In this document: piece by piece, positions 33,787 through 43,538 of the stretch
Position numbering within the stretch: position 1 is the first letter of the stretch
How the letters are laid out: every line of letters begins with the position of its first letter
NCBI RefSeq assembly: GCF_008630495.1
Contig: NZ_VWOJ01000005.1
Location: 62,001 to 126,000 of the forward strand
Length of the DNA: 64,000 nucleotides
Direction of reading: 5' to 3'
DNA from: Alkalicaulis satelles
GTDB taxonomy: Bacteria > Pseudomonadota > Alphaproteobacteria > Caulobacterales > Maricaulaceae
The notes under the pieces: generated by a model
Told to the model about the DNA's origin: nothing
Databases searched by the model: none
What the model saw: the letters and a program-made list of their open reading frames with translations, nothing else
Made by a program: the position numbers and the translations under genes

Positions 33787-36024
33787 CTATTCGGCGGCGC
33801 GCGCTTCGGGCTCGCCGGCCATCAGGCGCTCCATCCAGGTCTCGTGGGCCTGTTTGAGGCCGATGAGATCTATGGCGTGGGCGCCGTTGACGGAGACATG
33901 GCGCCCGCCCGCCAGGCCGATCACGCTGACCGGCACGTCCGCCTCGCGGGCGTTCGCGCGGATGGTTTCAGCGGTCTGGGCGTCGGCGGCGATCAGATAG
34001 CGCGCCTGATCCTCTCCGAACATCCAGGCGAAATGGGGCAGGGGGCCGCTATAGGCCAGCTTCACCCCGACGCCGGACGCCATGGCCATTTCCGCCGCCG
34101 CGCAGGCCAGGCCCCCGTCAGACACGTCATGAACCACTTTGGCGCGCCCGGCGCGGATCTCGGCCCGAACGAAATCGCCATGGCGCTTTTCCGCGGCCAG
34201 GTCCACGCGCGGCGCGGCGCCGTCCTCGCGTTCCTCGATATGGCGCAGATATAGAGACGCGCCCAGCGCGCCGTGAGTCTCGCCCACCATGAGGAGAACA
34301 TCGCCCTCCTTCATGCCGCCAAAGCCGGCGCGCACGGTGACGTCGGGGATGAGTCCCACCCCGCCCACAGCCGGGGTGGGCGGGATCGCCTTGCCGTCAG
34401 TCTCGTTATAGAGCGAGACATTGCCCGACACGACCGGGAAGGAAAGCACCCGGCAGGCCTCGGCCATGCCCTCCACGCAGCCCACGAACTGACCCATGAT
34501 CTCGGGCCGCTCGGGGTTGCCGAAATTGAGGCAGTCGGTGATGGCGATGGGATCAGCGCCCGCAGCGGTCAGATTACGCCAGACCTCGGCCACGGCCTGC
34601 TTGCCGCCCTCGAACGGATCGGCGGCGCAATAGCGCGGCGTGCAGTCGGTGCTGATGGCCAGCGCCTTGCGTGTGCCGTGCACGCGCACGATGGCGGCGT
34701 CGCACGGGTCTTCGGAGCTCGCCGCCGTTTCAGCCATGACGTGGCGGTCATACTGGCTCCAGATCCAGCGCTTGGAGGCCATGTCCGGCGAGCCCATGAG
34801 CGCGGCGATTGTCTCGCCCAGATGCTCGGGTGTGCGCAGGGTCTTGGGATCGATGCTGGCGCGCGCTTCGGCCGGGAACCAGGGGCGCTCGTATTTGGGC
34901 GCGTTCTCCCCGATCGGGTCGAGGGGCAGATCGCATACCACCTCGCCCTTGTGGCGCAGCACCAGGCGGCCATGTTCGGCGGTCTTGCCGATGGTGGCCA
35001 CGTCCAGATCCCATTTGCGGAAGATCGCCTCGGCCACGTGCTCGCGGCCCGGCTTGACGATCATCAGCATGCGCTCCTGGGATTCCGAGAGCATCATCTC
35101 ATAGGCCGTCATGGCGGTTTCGCGCTGGGGCACATGATCAAGATCCAGCTCGATGCCCAGCCCGCCCTTGGAGGCCATTTCCACGCTGGACGAGGTCAGA
35201 CCCGCCGCACCCATGTCCTGGATGGAGCTGATCGCGTCCTCGGCCATCAGCTCAAGGCACGCCTCGATCAGCTTCTTCTCGGTGAAGGGATCGCCGACCT
35301 GCACGGTGGGGCGCTTCTCTTCCGAGCCTTCGCCGAACTCGGCGCTGGCCATGGTGGCGCCGTGAATGCCGTCACGCCCCGTCTTGGCGCCCACATAAAG
35401 CACCGGGAAGCCGGCCTCGCGCGCGGCGGAGGTGAAGATCTTGTCGGCATCGGCGATCCCCACCGCCATGGCGTTGACCAGGATGTTGTTGTTGTAGCCC
35501 TTGTCGAAATTGGTCTCGCCGCCCACGGTGGGCACGCCCACGCAATTGCCGTAGCCGCCAATGCCCGCCGTCACGCCGGAGACCAGCTGGCGGGTGCGCG
35601 GATGGTCCGGCGCGCCAAAGCGCAGCGCGTTCATCAGCGCCACCGGGCGCGCGCCCATGGTGAACACGTCGCGCAAGATGCCGCCCACGCCCGTGGCCGC
35701 GCCCTGATAGGGCTCGATGAAGCTGGGATGGTTGTGGCTTTCCATCTTGAAGATGGCCGTCTGGCCGTCGCCGATATCGACCACGCCGGCATTCTCGCCG
35801 GGTCCGAAGATCACGCGCTCGCCCTTGGTGGGAAATTTGGCCAGATGCACCCGGCTCGACTTGTACGAGCAGTGCTCCGACCACATCACCGAGAAAATCC
35901 CCAGCTCCACCAGGTTCGGCGCCCGGCCCAGCTCGCGCAGGATGATCTCGTACTCATCCGCCGTCACGTGATCGAGCACGATCTCTTGCGTGATGCCGGG
36001 GGCGTAGCGATTGGGGTCGGTCAT
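33787..36024 (-). CDS. purL: Phosphoribosylformylglycinamidine synthase subunit II
   Basis: 745 residues, the small PurL that works in a complex with PurQ and PurS. Conserved blocks include [14 protein letters not shown] at the N-terminus, ATP-site HNHPSF, and GAFGGSV-like glycine-rich segments further on. It makes FGAM from FGAR, ATP and ammonia in purine synthesis. Start at ATG 36024 ([10 protein letters not shown]); a GTG start 30 bases upstream is less likely. Its partner purQ lies on the same strand but a HicAB module on the other strand sits between them. Confidence 0.95.
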   Translation of the reverse strand: MTDPNRYAPGITQEIVLDHVTADEYEIILRELGRAPNLVELGIFSVMWSEHCSYKSSRVHLAKFPTKGERVIFGPGENAGVVDIGDGQTAIFKMESHNHPSFIEPYQGAATGVGGILRDVFTMGARPVALMNALRFGAPDHPRTRQLVSGVTAGIGGYGNCVGVPTVGGETNFDKGYNNNILVNAMAVGIADADKIFTSAAREAGFPVLYVGAKTGRDGIHGATMASAEFGEGSEEKRPTVQVGDPFTEKKLIEACLELMAEDAISSIQDMGAAGLTSSSVEMASKGGLGIELDLDHVPQRETAMTAYEMMLSESQERMLMIVKPGREHVAEAIFRKWDLDVATIGKTAEHGRLVLRHKGEVVCDLPLDPIGENAPKYERPWFPAEARASIDPKTLRTPEHLGETIAALMGSPDMASKRWIWSQYDRHVMAETAASSEDPCDAAIVRVHGTRKALAISTDCTPRYCAADPFEGGKQAVAEVWRNLTAAGADPIAITDCLNFGNPERPEIMGQFVGCVEGMAEACRVLSFPVVSGNVSLYNETDGKAIPPTPAVGGVGLIPDVTVRAGFGGMKEGDVLLMVGETHGALGASLYLRHIEEREDGAAPRVDLAAEKRHGDFVRAEIRAGRAKVVHDVSDGGLACAAAEMAMASGVGVKLAYSGPLPHFAWMFGEDQARYLIAADAQTAETIRANAREADVPVSVIGLAGGRHVSVNGAHAIDLIGLKQAHETWMERLMAGEPEARAAE

Positions 36025-36059
36025 GGTTATTGGCCTGCTGAATGGGTGCCGCACAGTTT

Positions 36060-36100
36060 TGTGCGCACACTATTGATGTTTTCGCGTCTGACGCTAGATT
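36060..36100 (+). promoter_or_regulatory. Candidate hicAB promoter and operator
   Basis: TTGATG (36073-36078), 16-bp spacer, TAGATT (36095-36100) make a fair promoter; the start point would be near 36107, giving a leader of about 10 nt before hicA. A perfect 10-bp palindrome TGTGCGCACA (36060-36069) just upstream could be the HicB operator. Confidence 0.4.
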
Positions 36101-36116
36101 GTGGAATGCTGGATGC

Positions 36117-36323
36117 ATGAACGGTAAGGAATTCATCCGGCGCGCCCGCGCCTATGCCTGCGCGCAGGATCTGCCCTTTGAGGTCTCGCCCGAGCGGGGC
36201 AAGGGCGGTCACCAGCTGATCCGGGTCGGCGCCAGGCCGACGACGGTGAAGTCGGGCGAGATCGGGACGGGCCTGTTGCACAAGATGCTGCGCGATCCCG
36301 CCATCCCGAAAGACGCGTTTTAG
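36117..36323 (+). CDS. hicA: HicA-like toxin (mRNA interferase)
   Basis: 68 residues from ATG 36117. Features of HicA: GKEFIRRARAYA at the N-terminus, PFEVSPERGKGGHQLIRVG with the catalytic His in GGH, and GTGLLHKMLRDPAI at the end. HicA cleaves mRNA when HicB is lost. The antitoxin gene follows 9 bp downstream. The pair is inserted on the plus strand between purL and purQ. Confidence 0.85.
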   Translation: MNGKEFIRRARAYACAQDLPFEVSPERGKGGHQLIRVGARPTTVKSGEIGTGLLHKMLRDPAIPKDAF

Positions 36324-36332
36324 GAGCCCCCC

Positions 36333-36818
36333 ATGAGCGAACATCTGGTCTACGCCTACCCGGTAAGCCTTGAACCGGACGAGGACGGGCGCGTCATGGC
36401 GTTCAGCGCGGACTTTCCCGAACTGGCTACTGACGGCGCTGATGAGGCCGAAGCGCTGGCCAATGCGGCGGACGCGCTGGACGTGGTGCTGCGAGAGCGC
36501 CTGCGCCGGGGCGAGGAGATTCCGGATCCGAGGCCGCCGGGCGATGGCGAATGTTCCGTCGCTGTGGTGCATGTCACGGCCTACCGCATCGTGCTGTCGC
36601 AGTGGGCGCACGATCATGGCCGGGGCGCACAGATCGAACTGGCGCGCCGGCTCGGCAAGGGCGAGACCCATGTGCGCCGCCTGCTCTCGCCGGAGGGCGG
36701 GGCGCGGGTGGAAAGCCTGGTCGAAGCGCTGCGCGCGCTGGGCTGGTCGCCTGCGCCGTCCATCGCGCTGACGCCGGAGCGCCGGGCGCCGGCAGGCGAG
36801 ACCCGCCGCGCCAGCTGA
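36333..36818 (+). CDS. hicB: HicB-like antitoxin with C-terminal DNA-binding part
   Basis: 161 residues. HicB core: YAYPVSLEPDEDGRVMAFSADFPELATDG and EALANAADALDVVLRERLRRG, the partial RNase-H fold; the C-terminal half (QIELARRLGKGETHVRRLL and beyond) looks like a helix-turn-helix for autoregulation. It neutralises HicA and probably represses the operon. GC content and codon usage look like those of neighbours, so the insertion is not obviously recent. Confidence 0.85.
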   Translation: MSEHLVYAYPVSLEPDEDGRVMAFSADFPELATDGADEAEALANAADALDVVLRERLRRGEEIPDPRPPGDGECSVAVVHVTAYRIVLSQWAHDHGRGAQIELARRLGKGETHVRRLLSPEGGARVESLVEALRALGWSPAPSIALTPERRAPAGETRRAS

Positions 36819-36841
36819 CCGCCCCGGGCGCGCCATCGCCA

Positions 36842-37504
36842 TCACCCCTTCTCCAAAACGCTTTCGAACACGCCGAGCCCGTCCGTGCCGCCATGCACCG
36901 GGTCCACCGCGCGTTCGGGGTGGGGCATCATGCCCAGCACATTGCCCCTGGCGTTGGTGATCCCGGCGATGTCGCGCGCCGAGCCGTTGGGATTATTGCC
37001 ATAGCGGAAGGCCACCTGCCCCTCGCCCTCGAGCCGGTCGAGGGTATCGGCGTCGGCGAAGAAATTGCCGTCATGGTGGGCGATGGGGATCACCACCTCG
37101 CTGGTACCGGCATAGGCGCGGGTGAAGCGGGTATTGGCGCTCTCCACATAGAGCGGCGTCTTCTCGCACACGAAGCGCAGGCCCGCATTGCGCATCAGCG
37201 CGCCGGGCAGAAGCCCCGCCTCGATCAGGATCTGGAAGCCGTTGCAAACGCCCAGCACCGTCACGCCCGCTTCGGCCCGGCGGACCAGATCGGCCATGAT
37301 GGGCGAGCGCGCCGCGATGGCGCCCGAGCGCAGATAGTCTCCATAGGAGAACCCGCCCGGGATCATGATGAAATCCAGACCGTCGGGCAGGCTGGATTCG
37401 CCATGCCAGACCATGACCGGCGCCGCGCCGGTGACGCGCTCGATGGCCACGGCCGCATCGCGGTCGCAGTTCGAGCCGGGGAAGACAATGACAGCGCTTT
37501 TCAT
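36842..37504 (-). CDS. purQ: Phosphoribosylformylglycinamidine synthase subunit I
   Basis: 220 residues, class I glutamine amidotransferase. Nucleophile Cys in [11 protein letters not shown] (about residue 86) and the catalytic His-Glu pair in [11 protein letters not shown] (about 195) are visible. It hydrolyses glutamine and passes ammonia to PurL. purS, usually just upstream of purQ, is not found; instead ilvD ends 57 bp upstream. Either purQ belongs to the thr-ilvD transcript or has its own promoter in that gap. Confidence 0.95.
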   Translation of the reverse strand: MKSAVIVFPGSNCDRDAAVAIERVTGAAPVMVWHGESSLPDGLDFIMIPGGFSYGDYLRSGAIAARSPIMADLVRRAEAGVTVLGVCNGFQILIEAGLLPGALMRNAGLRFVCEKTPLYVESANTRFTRAYAGTSEVVIPIAHHDGNFFADADTLDRLEGEGQVAFRYGNNPNGSARDIAGITNARGNVLGMMPHPERAVDPVHGGTDGLGVFESVLEKG

Positions 37505-37561
37505 GAGCGCAGCGTTTAGCAGGCGAGTCGCGCCTTGGCGAGCGCTTCGCGTGTGCGGAGT

Positions 37562-39250
37562 TCAGCCCTTTGCTGCGAACGGAAACCCGGTCACCGCCCC
37601 GTCCGAGGCCGAGCCCACCAGCGCGGCGTATTTGGCGTAGGCGCCGCTCTCATAGCGCGGCGCCGGGGCGATGAAGCCCCGCGCCATGCGCGCTTCAAGA
37701 TCGGCGTCCACGTCCAGGCGGCGCGCGTCCACATCAATGGTGATCACATCGCCCTCCTGTACGAAGGCGATGGGGCCGCCGCGCGCGGCCTCAGGCGCGA
37801 TATGGCCGACCATGAAGCCGTATGTGGCGCCGGAGAACCGTCCGTCCGTGATCAGCGCCACGTCATCGCCCAGCCCAGCGCCCTGCAGGGCGGCGGTGAC
37901 GGCGAGCATTTCACGCATGCCCGGCCCGCCCGCCGGACCCTCATAGCGGATCACCACCACATCACCCTTCTGGATGCGGCCCTGATTGATGGCCTTGAAA
38001 CAGGCTTCCTCGCTGTCGAAAACCCGCGCCGGGCCCGATGCGACCAGCCGGTCATGACCGGCGAGCTTCACCACGCAGCCTTCGGGGGCGAGATCGCCAT
38101 AGAGCACGCCGAACCCGCCGCGCGCCTTGACCGGCTTGTCCGCCGTGCGGATCACGTCCTGGCCGGCTTTTTCTTCAGCGCTGTCCGCTTCCTCAAACAG
38201 GGTCTGGCCGGTGATGACCGGGGCGTTGTTGAGCAGACCAGACTCCTTCAGGCGTTTGACCAGCAGGCGCGTGCCGCCCGCCGCGCTCATGTCCGGCGCC
38301 ATATAGCGCCCGCCGGGCTTCAGGTCGGCGATCACGGGCGTGGCGCGCGAGATGGCGTCGAAATCATTGATATTGAACGCGTCCTGGGGCACGCCCGCCT
38401 CGCGCGCAATGGCCAGCAGATGCAGCACCGCATTGGTCGATCCCGCCGTGGCGGTGACGGCGGTGGCGGCGTTTTTAAGCGAGGCGGGGGTGATGAGGCT
38501 GCGCGCATTGCGCCCGGCATTGAGCGCCTCCACCACCAGACGCCCCGCAGCTTCGGCCGCTTTCGGCTTGTCCGGATGGATGGCCGGCAGATCATTGAGC
38601 GCCATCGGGCTCAGCCCCATCACGCCCAGCGCCAGAGACATGGTGTTGGCGGTGAACTGGCCGCCGCACGCGCCCGCGCCAGGGCAGGCGGCCTTCTCGA
38701 CCTCGACCAGCTCGGCTTCGGTGATGCGTCCCGCCGCGCAGGCGCCGACGGCTTCAAACACGTCCTGGATGGTGATTTTGCGTTCTCCCAGAACGCCTTG
38801 CATGATCGAGCCGCCATAAAGAATGACGCTGGGCAGGTCGAGGCGGGCCGCCGCAATGGCCGCGCCGGGCAGGGTCTTGTCGCAGCCGACCAGGAACAGG
38901 ACCGCGTCCAGGCAATGGCCGCGCACGGCCAGCTCGGCCGAATCGGCCACGCAATCGCGGCTCATAAGGCTGGCGCGCATGCCATCGGTGCCCATGGCGA
39001 TACCGTCCGTGACCACGATCGTATTGAAATCCACCGCCGTGGCGCCGGCGGCCTCAATGCCCGCACGCGCATGATCGGCGAGACCTGCCAGATGCATGTT
39101 GCAAGGCGTGACGCTGGTCCAGGTGTTGACGATGGCCACCAGAGGGCGGCTCAGACGCTCATCGTCATAACCGGCCGCGCGCAACATGGCGCGGGCCGGG
39201 GCGCGGGCGGGGCCCTGGATCAGGGTGTGGGAGGGGCGCTTGGCGGTCAT
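37562..39250 (-). CDS. ilvD: Dihydroxy-acid dehydratase
   Basis: 562 residues. Fe-S cysteines in GCDKTLPGA and [15 protein letters not shown], and the C-terminal [12 protein letters not shown] block are present. It dehydrates dihydroxyisovalerate/dihydroxymethylvalerate in valine and isoleucine synthesis. It overlaps the stop of thrC by 4 bp and thus closes the thrA-thrB-thrC-ilvD operon, which sits under a leader sensitive to Thr and Ile codons: fitting, since threonine feeds isoleucine. The name follows the family; the ED dehydratase Edd is excluded by motif spacing. Confidence 0.92.
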   Translation of the reverse strand: MTAKRPSHTLIQGPARAPARAMLRAAGYDDERLSRPLVAIVNTWTSVTPCNMHLAGLADHARAGIEAAGATAVDFNTIVVTDGIAMGTDGMRASLMSRDCVADSAELAVRGHCLDAVLFLVGCDKTLPGAAIAAARLDLPSVILYGGSIMQGVLGERKITIQDVFEAVGACAAGRITEAELVEVEKAACPGAGACGGQFTANTMSLALGVMGLSPMALNDLPAIHPDKPKAAEAAGRLVVEALNAGRNARSLITPASLKNAATAVTATAGSTNAVLHLLAIAREAGVPQDAFNINDFDAISRATPVIADLKPGGRYMAPDMSAAGGTRLLVKRLKESGLLNNAPVITGQTLFEEADSAEEKAGQDVIRTADKPVKARGGFGVLYGDLAPEGCVVKLAGHDRLVASGPARVFDSEEACFKAINQGRIQKGDVVVIRYEGPAGGPGMREMLAVTAALQGAGLGDDVALITDGRFSGATYGFMVGHIAPEAARGGPIAFVQEGDVITIDVDARRLDVDADLEARMARGFIAPAPRYESGAYAKYAALVGSASDGAVTGFPFAAKG

Positions 39251-40554
39251 GTCAGGATGGGGTCTTTCAGGCTGTCGAGATGGCGGATGAGAGCGGAGAG
39301 CTCAGCTTTCGCCTGCACGGCGCGGGAGGGCCGCGAGAGCACGGACTTGAGCGCCGGGGGCGGATCGATGGCGCGCCCGATCAGGGGCTCCACGATGTCG
39401 GCGAATTTGAACGGATGGGCGGTGGCCGCCACGATCCAGGGCCGCGCGGTCTGTTCCCTGGCGGGCAGCCGGGCGAAGGCTTCCGCGCCCGTGGCCGAAT
39501 GGGGACACCAGACATATCCCGAGGCGAGGAAGTCGCTGATGATGCGCGCGGCGATGGCGTCATCCTCCACCCGCTCCACGTCCACCCCGCTGAGGGCGGC
39601 GGGCAGGGCGTCCAGGCGTTCAAAATTGCTCGGCGCGCCCACATCCATGGCGTTGGCCATGGTGGGAAGCGAAGCGCGCGGGCGGTATGCGCCCGTGGCC
39701 GCCCACTCGGACAGAGCCGCGTTAGCGTTGGTGGCCAGCACGACCGGCCCGATGGGCGCGCCCATGGCGCGGGCGTATAGCGCGGCGACGCCATGGCCGA
39801 GATTGCCGGTGGGGATGATCAGGCCTGGCGTGATCCCGGTCTTGGCGCGGGCCTGGGCGGCGGCGCGCGCGAGATAGGCGCCCTGGGGCAGGAGCCGGGC
39901 GAGATTGATGGAATTGGCGCTGGTCAGGCGGTGGCGGGCGGACAGGGCTTTGTCAGCAAAGGCCGATTTCACCAGCGCCTGGCAGGCGTCGAAATCGCCC
40001 TCGATCTCCAGCGCGCTCACCGGCGCATCCCAGCAGGTCAGCTGATGGCGCTGGAACTCTGAGACCCGGCCCTTGGGAAACAGGATGACGGCGCGCACGC
40101 CCTTTCGCCCTTCTGCTGCGCACCCCACCGCCCCGCCCGTATCGCCGGACGTGGCCGCGAGCACGGTGAGGGGTTCGTCTGGCGGGGTCAGGCTGGCCAG
40201 GCAGGCCATCAGCACCCGCGCGCCGAAATCCTTGAACGCGCCGGTGGGGCCGTGAAACAGCTCCAGCGCCAGCAGTTCGGGACGGGCCGGATCAGGCGTC
40301 ACCAGCGGCGCTTCGAAACTGAAGGCCTCCGTGCAGATGGCCGCCAACTCAGCCGCCAGAGCGCCGTCGCTTGCGACGGGCGCCAGCAGTTTATGTGCGG
40401 CGCCGGCCAGGCTCTCATCGCCGGTTAGGCTCGCGAGCACGCCTTCGGGCAGGCGTTCAGGCGCATACAGCCCGCCATCGGGTGCAGCGCCTGCGCGCAC
40501 CGCATCCTCGAAGCGGACCGGCGGGCTCTCGCCGCGTGTGGAGACAAATCTCAC
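39247..40554 (-). CDS. thrC: Threonine synthase
   Basis: 435 residues of the PLP-dependent type with N-terminal [22 protein letters not shown] lysine in [14 protein letters not shown], and [11 protein letters not shown] binds the phosphate. It converts O-phosphohomoserine to threonine. Both ends overlap neighbours by 4 bp (thrB upstream, ilvD downstream), so the order thrA-thrB-thrC-ilvD is one coupled operon. Confidence 0.95.
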   Translation of the reverse strand: MRFVSTRGESPPVRFEDAVRAGAAPDGGLYAPERLPEGVLASLTGDESLAGAAHKLLAPVASDGALAAELAAICTEAFSFEAPLVTPDPARPELLALELFHGPTGAFKDFGARVLMACLASLTPPDEPLTVLAATSGDTGGAVGCAAEGRKGVRAVILFPKGRVSEFQRHQLTCWDAPVSALEIEGDFDACQALVKSAFADKALSARHRLTSANSINLARLLPQGAYLARAAAQARAKTGITPGLIIPTGNLGHGVAALYARAMGAPIGPVVLATNANAALSEWAATGAYRPRASLPTMANAMDVGAPSNFERLDALPAALSGVDVERVEDDAIAARIISDFLASGYVWCPHSATGAEAFARLPAREQTARPWIVAATAHPFKFADIVEPLIGRAIDPPPALKSVLSRPSRAVQAKAELSALIRHLDSLKDPILT

Positions 40555-41501
40555 GCCGCCGCCTCCACGGCCTGTTCCACGCGCACGCCCGCGCTGTCGA
40601 GCGGGGCGCGATAGGTGTCGGCCTTGCGGCCCGCGCGCTTGAAGGCGCCGGCCATGGCCGCCTCAACCGCCGCCACATCGCCATCCAGCGCCCAGGCGAA
40701 AACCGATGGGCCGGAGCCGGAGAAGGAGCATCCCAGCGCGCCCGCCTCTATGGCCGCCTTCTTCACATGCGGCAATTCAGGCAGCAGGTAGCGGCGCTGG
40801 GGCTCGATGAGAATGTCTTCAAATCCGGCGCGGATGAGCTCCGGGTCATTGGTCGCGCAGCCCAGCGTGAAGGCGCTGATGCGCCGGGCGTGCTCGACGG
40901 CGGTGTGCAGCGGCACGGAAGGCTTGAGTATGCCGCGCGCGGCGCGGGTTTCGATCCGGGCGTCGGGGTGCAGCAGCACAGCGGTGACCCCCTTGGGCGC
41001 GGGCATGCGCCGCACCAGGGCGGGCTCCAGCCGGGCCGCGATCACCAGCCCGCCATGCAGGCTCGCCATCACATTGTCCCAGGGCGGAGGATCGGCTGAC
41101 ACCGCTTCACCCTTGAGGGCGAAGGCGAGCAGCTGATCGGTCCCGAACGGCGCGTCCAGAAGCGCATTGACCGCAGCGGCGGCGGCGACGGCGGAGGCCG
41201 CCGATCCACCCATGCCGGCGCTGACCGGAACGCCCTTGCGGATCGATATGGTCACGCCAAAAGGCGCGCGCGCGGCTCTCAGCACGGCTTGCGCGGCGGC
41301 GAGCGCGGTATTGGCCTCAGGCTGGTCCGGCAGGGTGTCGACAAGCCCGCTGACAGCGCCTAGCGCGACGCCACGCTTGCCCATGCGCTCGGCGGTGACG
41401 GTATCGCGCACGGCGTCAAAGGCCTGACCCAGGACATCAAACCCGACCGAGACATTGCCGATGCTGGCCGGGGCGCTGGCGGTGGCGGACTGGATCATCA
41501 C
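40551..41501 (-). CDS. thrB: Homoserine kinase (GHMP type)
   Basis: 316 residues with GHMP motifs: ASIGNVSVGFDVLG at the N-terminus, the ATP loop GVPVSAGMGGSAASA (about 91-105) and the C-terminal GCSFSGSGPSVFAW. It phosphorylates homoserine for ThrC. It is the GHMP type of E. coli, not the APH-fold ThrB of many Alphaproteobacteria. Stop overlaps thrC start by 4 bp; thrA ends 12 bp upstream. Confidence 0.95.
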   Translation of the reverse strand: MMIQSATASAPASIGNVSVGFDVLGQAFDAVRDTVTAERMGKRGVALGAVSGLVDTLPDQPEANTALAAAQAVLRAARAPFGVTISIRKGVPVSAGMGGSAASAVAAAAAVNALLDAPFGTDQLLAFALKGEAVSADPPPWDNVMASLHGGLVIAARLEPALVRRMPAPKGVTAVLLHPDARIETRAARGILKPSVPLHTAVEHARRISAFTLGCATNDPELIRAGFEDILIEPQRRYLLPELPHVKKAAIEAGALGCSFSGSGPSVFAWALDGDVAAVEAAMAGAFKRAGRKADTYRAPLDSAGVRVEQAVEAAA

Positions 41502-41513
41502 GCTGGGCTCCTC

Positions 41514-43262
41514 TCAGGCGCTGGCGGCGAGGGCCGCGCGCCCGGACGCATCACACGCGCAAGCGCGCGTAATGTCCATCACATCTGCAAACACCGAGGC
41601 GGCGGTGGGCCAGCGCCCGGCGCCCTTGCCGTAGAGCGCGTGAACCGATCCGTCATTGAGGGTCAGGACGAAGCGGTTTTCCTCATTGACCGCGCCGGCC
41701 AGCGGATGGTCGAGCGGCACGCTCTTGACCTGCACGCTGGCCTCCACACGCCCGTCCGGCAAAAGCGCGCAGCGCCCGATCTGCTTGAACACCTCGCCCT
41801 GGCTGGCTGCGCCGGCGAGCCGCTCAGGCGTAGCTTTGCGCAAGGAGTCCTTGGGGATGGCGGCGGGCGGCACGTCCTGGCCGAACGCTTCGCGGATCAG
41901 CAGGGACAGCTTGTCCGCTGCATCATGGCCATCCACGTCGGCGCTGGGATCGGCTTCGGCGAACCCCAGGGCCTGGGCTTCAGCCACCGCATCGTCAAAC
42001 GCGGCCCCGGCGCGCAGGCGCGACAGGATGAAATTGCCGGTGCCGTTCATCACCCCCTCCACAGCGGCCACGCCGTGCGGTTTGAGGCGTTCAAGGGCTT
42101 CCAGGATCACCACCCCGCCGCCGACGCTGGCGGCATAGCGCAGCTGGCGTCCGGCGCGCCGGGCGGCGTCATGCAGGCCCTCATAGCGCGCGGCCATGGC
42201 CGCCTTGTTGGCGGTGACGACGTGGGCGCCGCCGGCCAGCGCCTCCAGAAGGAGCGAGGCGGGCTGGTCCACCCCGCCCATGGCCTCGATGACGATGTCC
42301 GGCCGCTTCGCCAGCGCCTCGCCCGCCTCCCTGGTGAAGCGCGCGCGGGCGTCGCCGCTGCGCTTTTCGGGATGACGCACCAGCACCGGATTGAGCGCGA
42401 ACAGGTCCGGGCGCGCGGCCAGATGGTCGAGCACGCCCGATCCCACCGCGCCGCAGCCCAGAAGCGCCACCCGCAAGGGCCGGCGGCGCACGTCTGCCCC
42501 GATCACCGCCGGGCCGGGCGCGATGCGCGTGGCGTGACCGGCGCCCATGGCCGCGATCTCGATGACCAGGCCCGCTGCGCGCGCCGCCTCGATGGCCTTG
42601 GGCTGGATCAGCCCGCGGCTGGCTTTCAGCGCGGCGTCATGATCGAGCCGGTCATAGCGCCGGGCCTGGGGATCGCGGGCCGGGTCATCGGTATAGACCC
42701 CGTCCACATCCTTGATCAGGCGCACGCGCCGCGCTCCGGCCTGTGCGGCGAAGAACACGGCGGTCAGATCCGTCCCGCCCCGGCCCAGCGTCACCGCGCC
42801 ATGGGCCTTGTGACCGGCGGTGAAGCCGGGCAGCACCACCGCCTCCACATCCTCGAGCGCCGCATCAAGGCGCTGGCGGTCAAGGCGGACGAGATCCGCG
42901 TCCAGCGGGTCGCCTTCGGCTTCCAGCCCGATCTCATGGGGGTCGAGGACCCGGGCGCGCACGCCCAGCCGGGCGAGCTCCAGACCCATCCGGGCGGCCG
43001 AGCGATATTCACCCAGCCGCACCAGCCTGGCGGTCATGGCTGCGCTTGCGCCCGCGCCTGCGGCTTCGGCCTCGGCGAACAGGGCGTCGGTCTCGCCCTG
43101 GAGGGCGGAGACGATGATGATCACCGTCTCGCCTGCGCGCACATGGCGGTAGGCTTCAGCGCCCGCCGCGGCGTAATCGGCCGGGGCGGTCAGCACCGAG
43201 CCGCCGAATTTCAGCACGCATAGCGGCCGGGCGGCGTCGGGGCGGTCAGGGGCGGCGGTCAT
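41514..43262 (-). CDS. thrA: Bifunctional aspartokinase/homoserine dehydrogenase lacking ACT domains
   Basis: 582 residues. Aspartokinase domain about 1-258: VLKFGGSVLTA (ATP/Lys site), VSALQGETDALF, GFTAGHKAHGAVTLGRGGTD, and KDVDGVYTDDPA. Homoserine dehydrogenase domain from about 265: VALLGCGAVGSGV nucleotide loop at 269-276, TANKAAMAARYE, and VMNGTGNFILSRL. E. coli ThrA has about 820 residues because two ACT (threonine-sensing) domains lie between the halves; here there is no room for them, so allosteric feedback by threonine is unlikely at this enzyme. Control may rest on the attenuator upstream. Confidence 0.9.
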   Translation of the reverse strand: MTAAPDRPDAARPLCVLKFGGSVLTAPADYAAAGAEAYRHVRAGETVIIIVSALQGETDALFAEAEAAGAGASAAMTARLVRLGEYRSAARMGLELARLGVRARVLDPHEIGLEAEGDPLDADLVRLDRQRLDAALEDVEAVVLPGFTAGHKAHGAVTLGRGGTDLTAVFFAAQAGARRVRLIKDVDGVYTDDPARDPQARRYDRLDHDAALKASRGLIQPKAIEAARAAGLVIEIAAMGAGHATRIAPGPAVIGADVRRRPLRVALLGCGAVGSGVLDHLAARPDLFALNPVLVRHPEKRSGDARARFTREAGEALAKRPDIVIEAMGGVDQPASLLLEALAGGAHVVTANKAAMAARYEGLHDAARRAGRQLRYAASVGGGVVILEALERLKPHGVAAVEGVMNGTGNFILSRLRAGAAFDDAVAEAQALGFAEADPSADVDGHDAADKLSLLIREAFGQDVPPAAIPKDSLRKATPERLAGAASQGEVFKQIGRCALLPDGRVEASVQVKSVPLDHPLAGAVNEENRFVLTLNDGSVHALYGKGAGRWPTAASVFADVMDITRACACDASGRAALAASA

Positions 43263-43322
43263 GATCGTCAGTCCTTATTGAAGAGGGTCAGGTCTGGGTT
43301 CAGTCGGCGGCGTGAAAGCAAG

Positions 43323-43353
43323 AAAAAACCCGCTTCCGGGGCCGGGAGCGGGT
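43323..43353 (-). terminator. Attenuator terminator of the thr operon
   Basis: On the minus strand ACCCGCT (43353-43347) pairs with AGCGGGT (43334-43328) with a GC-rich inner part, followed by six T (43328-43323). It lies between the leader peptide gene and thrA, so it would end transcription before the operon unless an antiterminator forms. A GCGGG run near the leader stop is a candidate antiterminator arm, but the pairing found by eye is short. Confidence 0.75.
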
Positions 43354-43382
43354 CGGTTCGGTTCGGATTTGAGAAACTCGCC

Positions 43383-43538
43383 TCAGCCCGCGCCGCACCG
43401 CCCGCCAATAATCGTGGTGGTGGTGGTCACGGTCATGGAGCCGCCAAGCATGACAAGAGCGCCGCCAAACATGGCGAGGCCACCCGCCGCAGAAGCGGCG
43501 GTGACGGTCAGGCCAGAACGGGCGGCGGCGAGCGCCAT
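43383..43538 (-). CDS. thrL: thr operon leader peptide
   Basis: 51 codons from ATG 43538 with GGAG 8 nt upstream, stop TGA at 43385-43383. The C-terminal part reads MTVTTTTTIIGG then RCGAG: six Thr codons and two Ile codons in one block, and the same GAG ending as E. coli ThrL. A 17-codon version from ATG 43436 and a longer one from GTG 43604 are also open. Stalling at Thr or Ile codons would switch the terminator at 43353-43323 off. The rest is Ala/Gly-rich and has no known role. Confidence 0.85.
   Translation of the reverse strand: MALAAARSGLTVTAASAAGGLAMFGGALVMLGGSMTVTTTTTIIGGRCGAG

Noticed and set aside
36025-36054. GTG start for purL 30 bases upstream
   Set aside because: PurL proteins begin close to the [10 protein letters not shown] sequence; the extra residues run into the hicA promoter region.
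37535-39877. A 780-codon open frame on the plus strand opposite ilvD and thrC
   Set aside because: It mirrors the coding frame of clear genes on the other strand, is Arg/Gly/Ala/His-rich and has no recognisable domain; long antisense frames are normal in GC-rich DNA.
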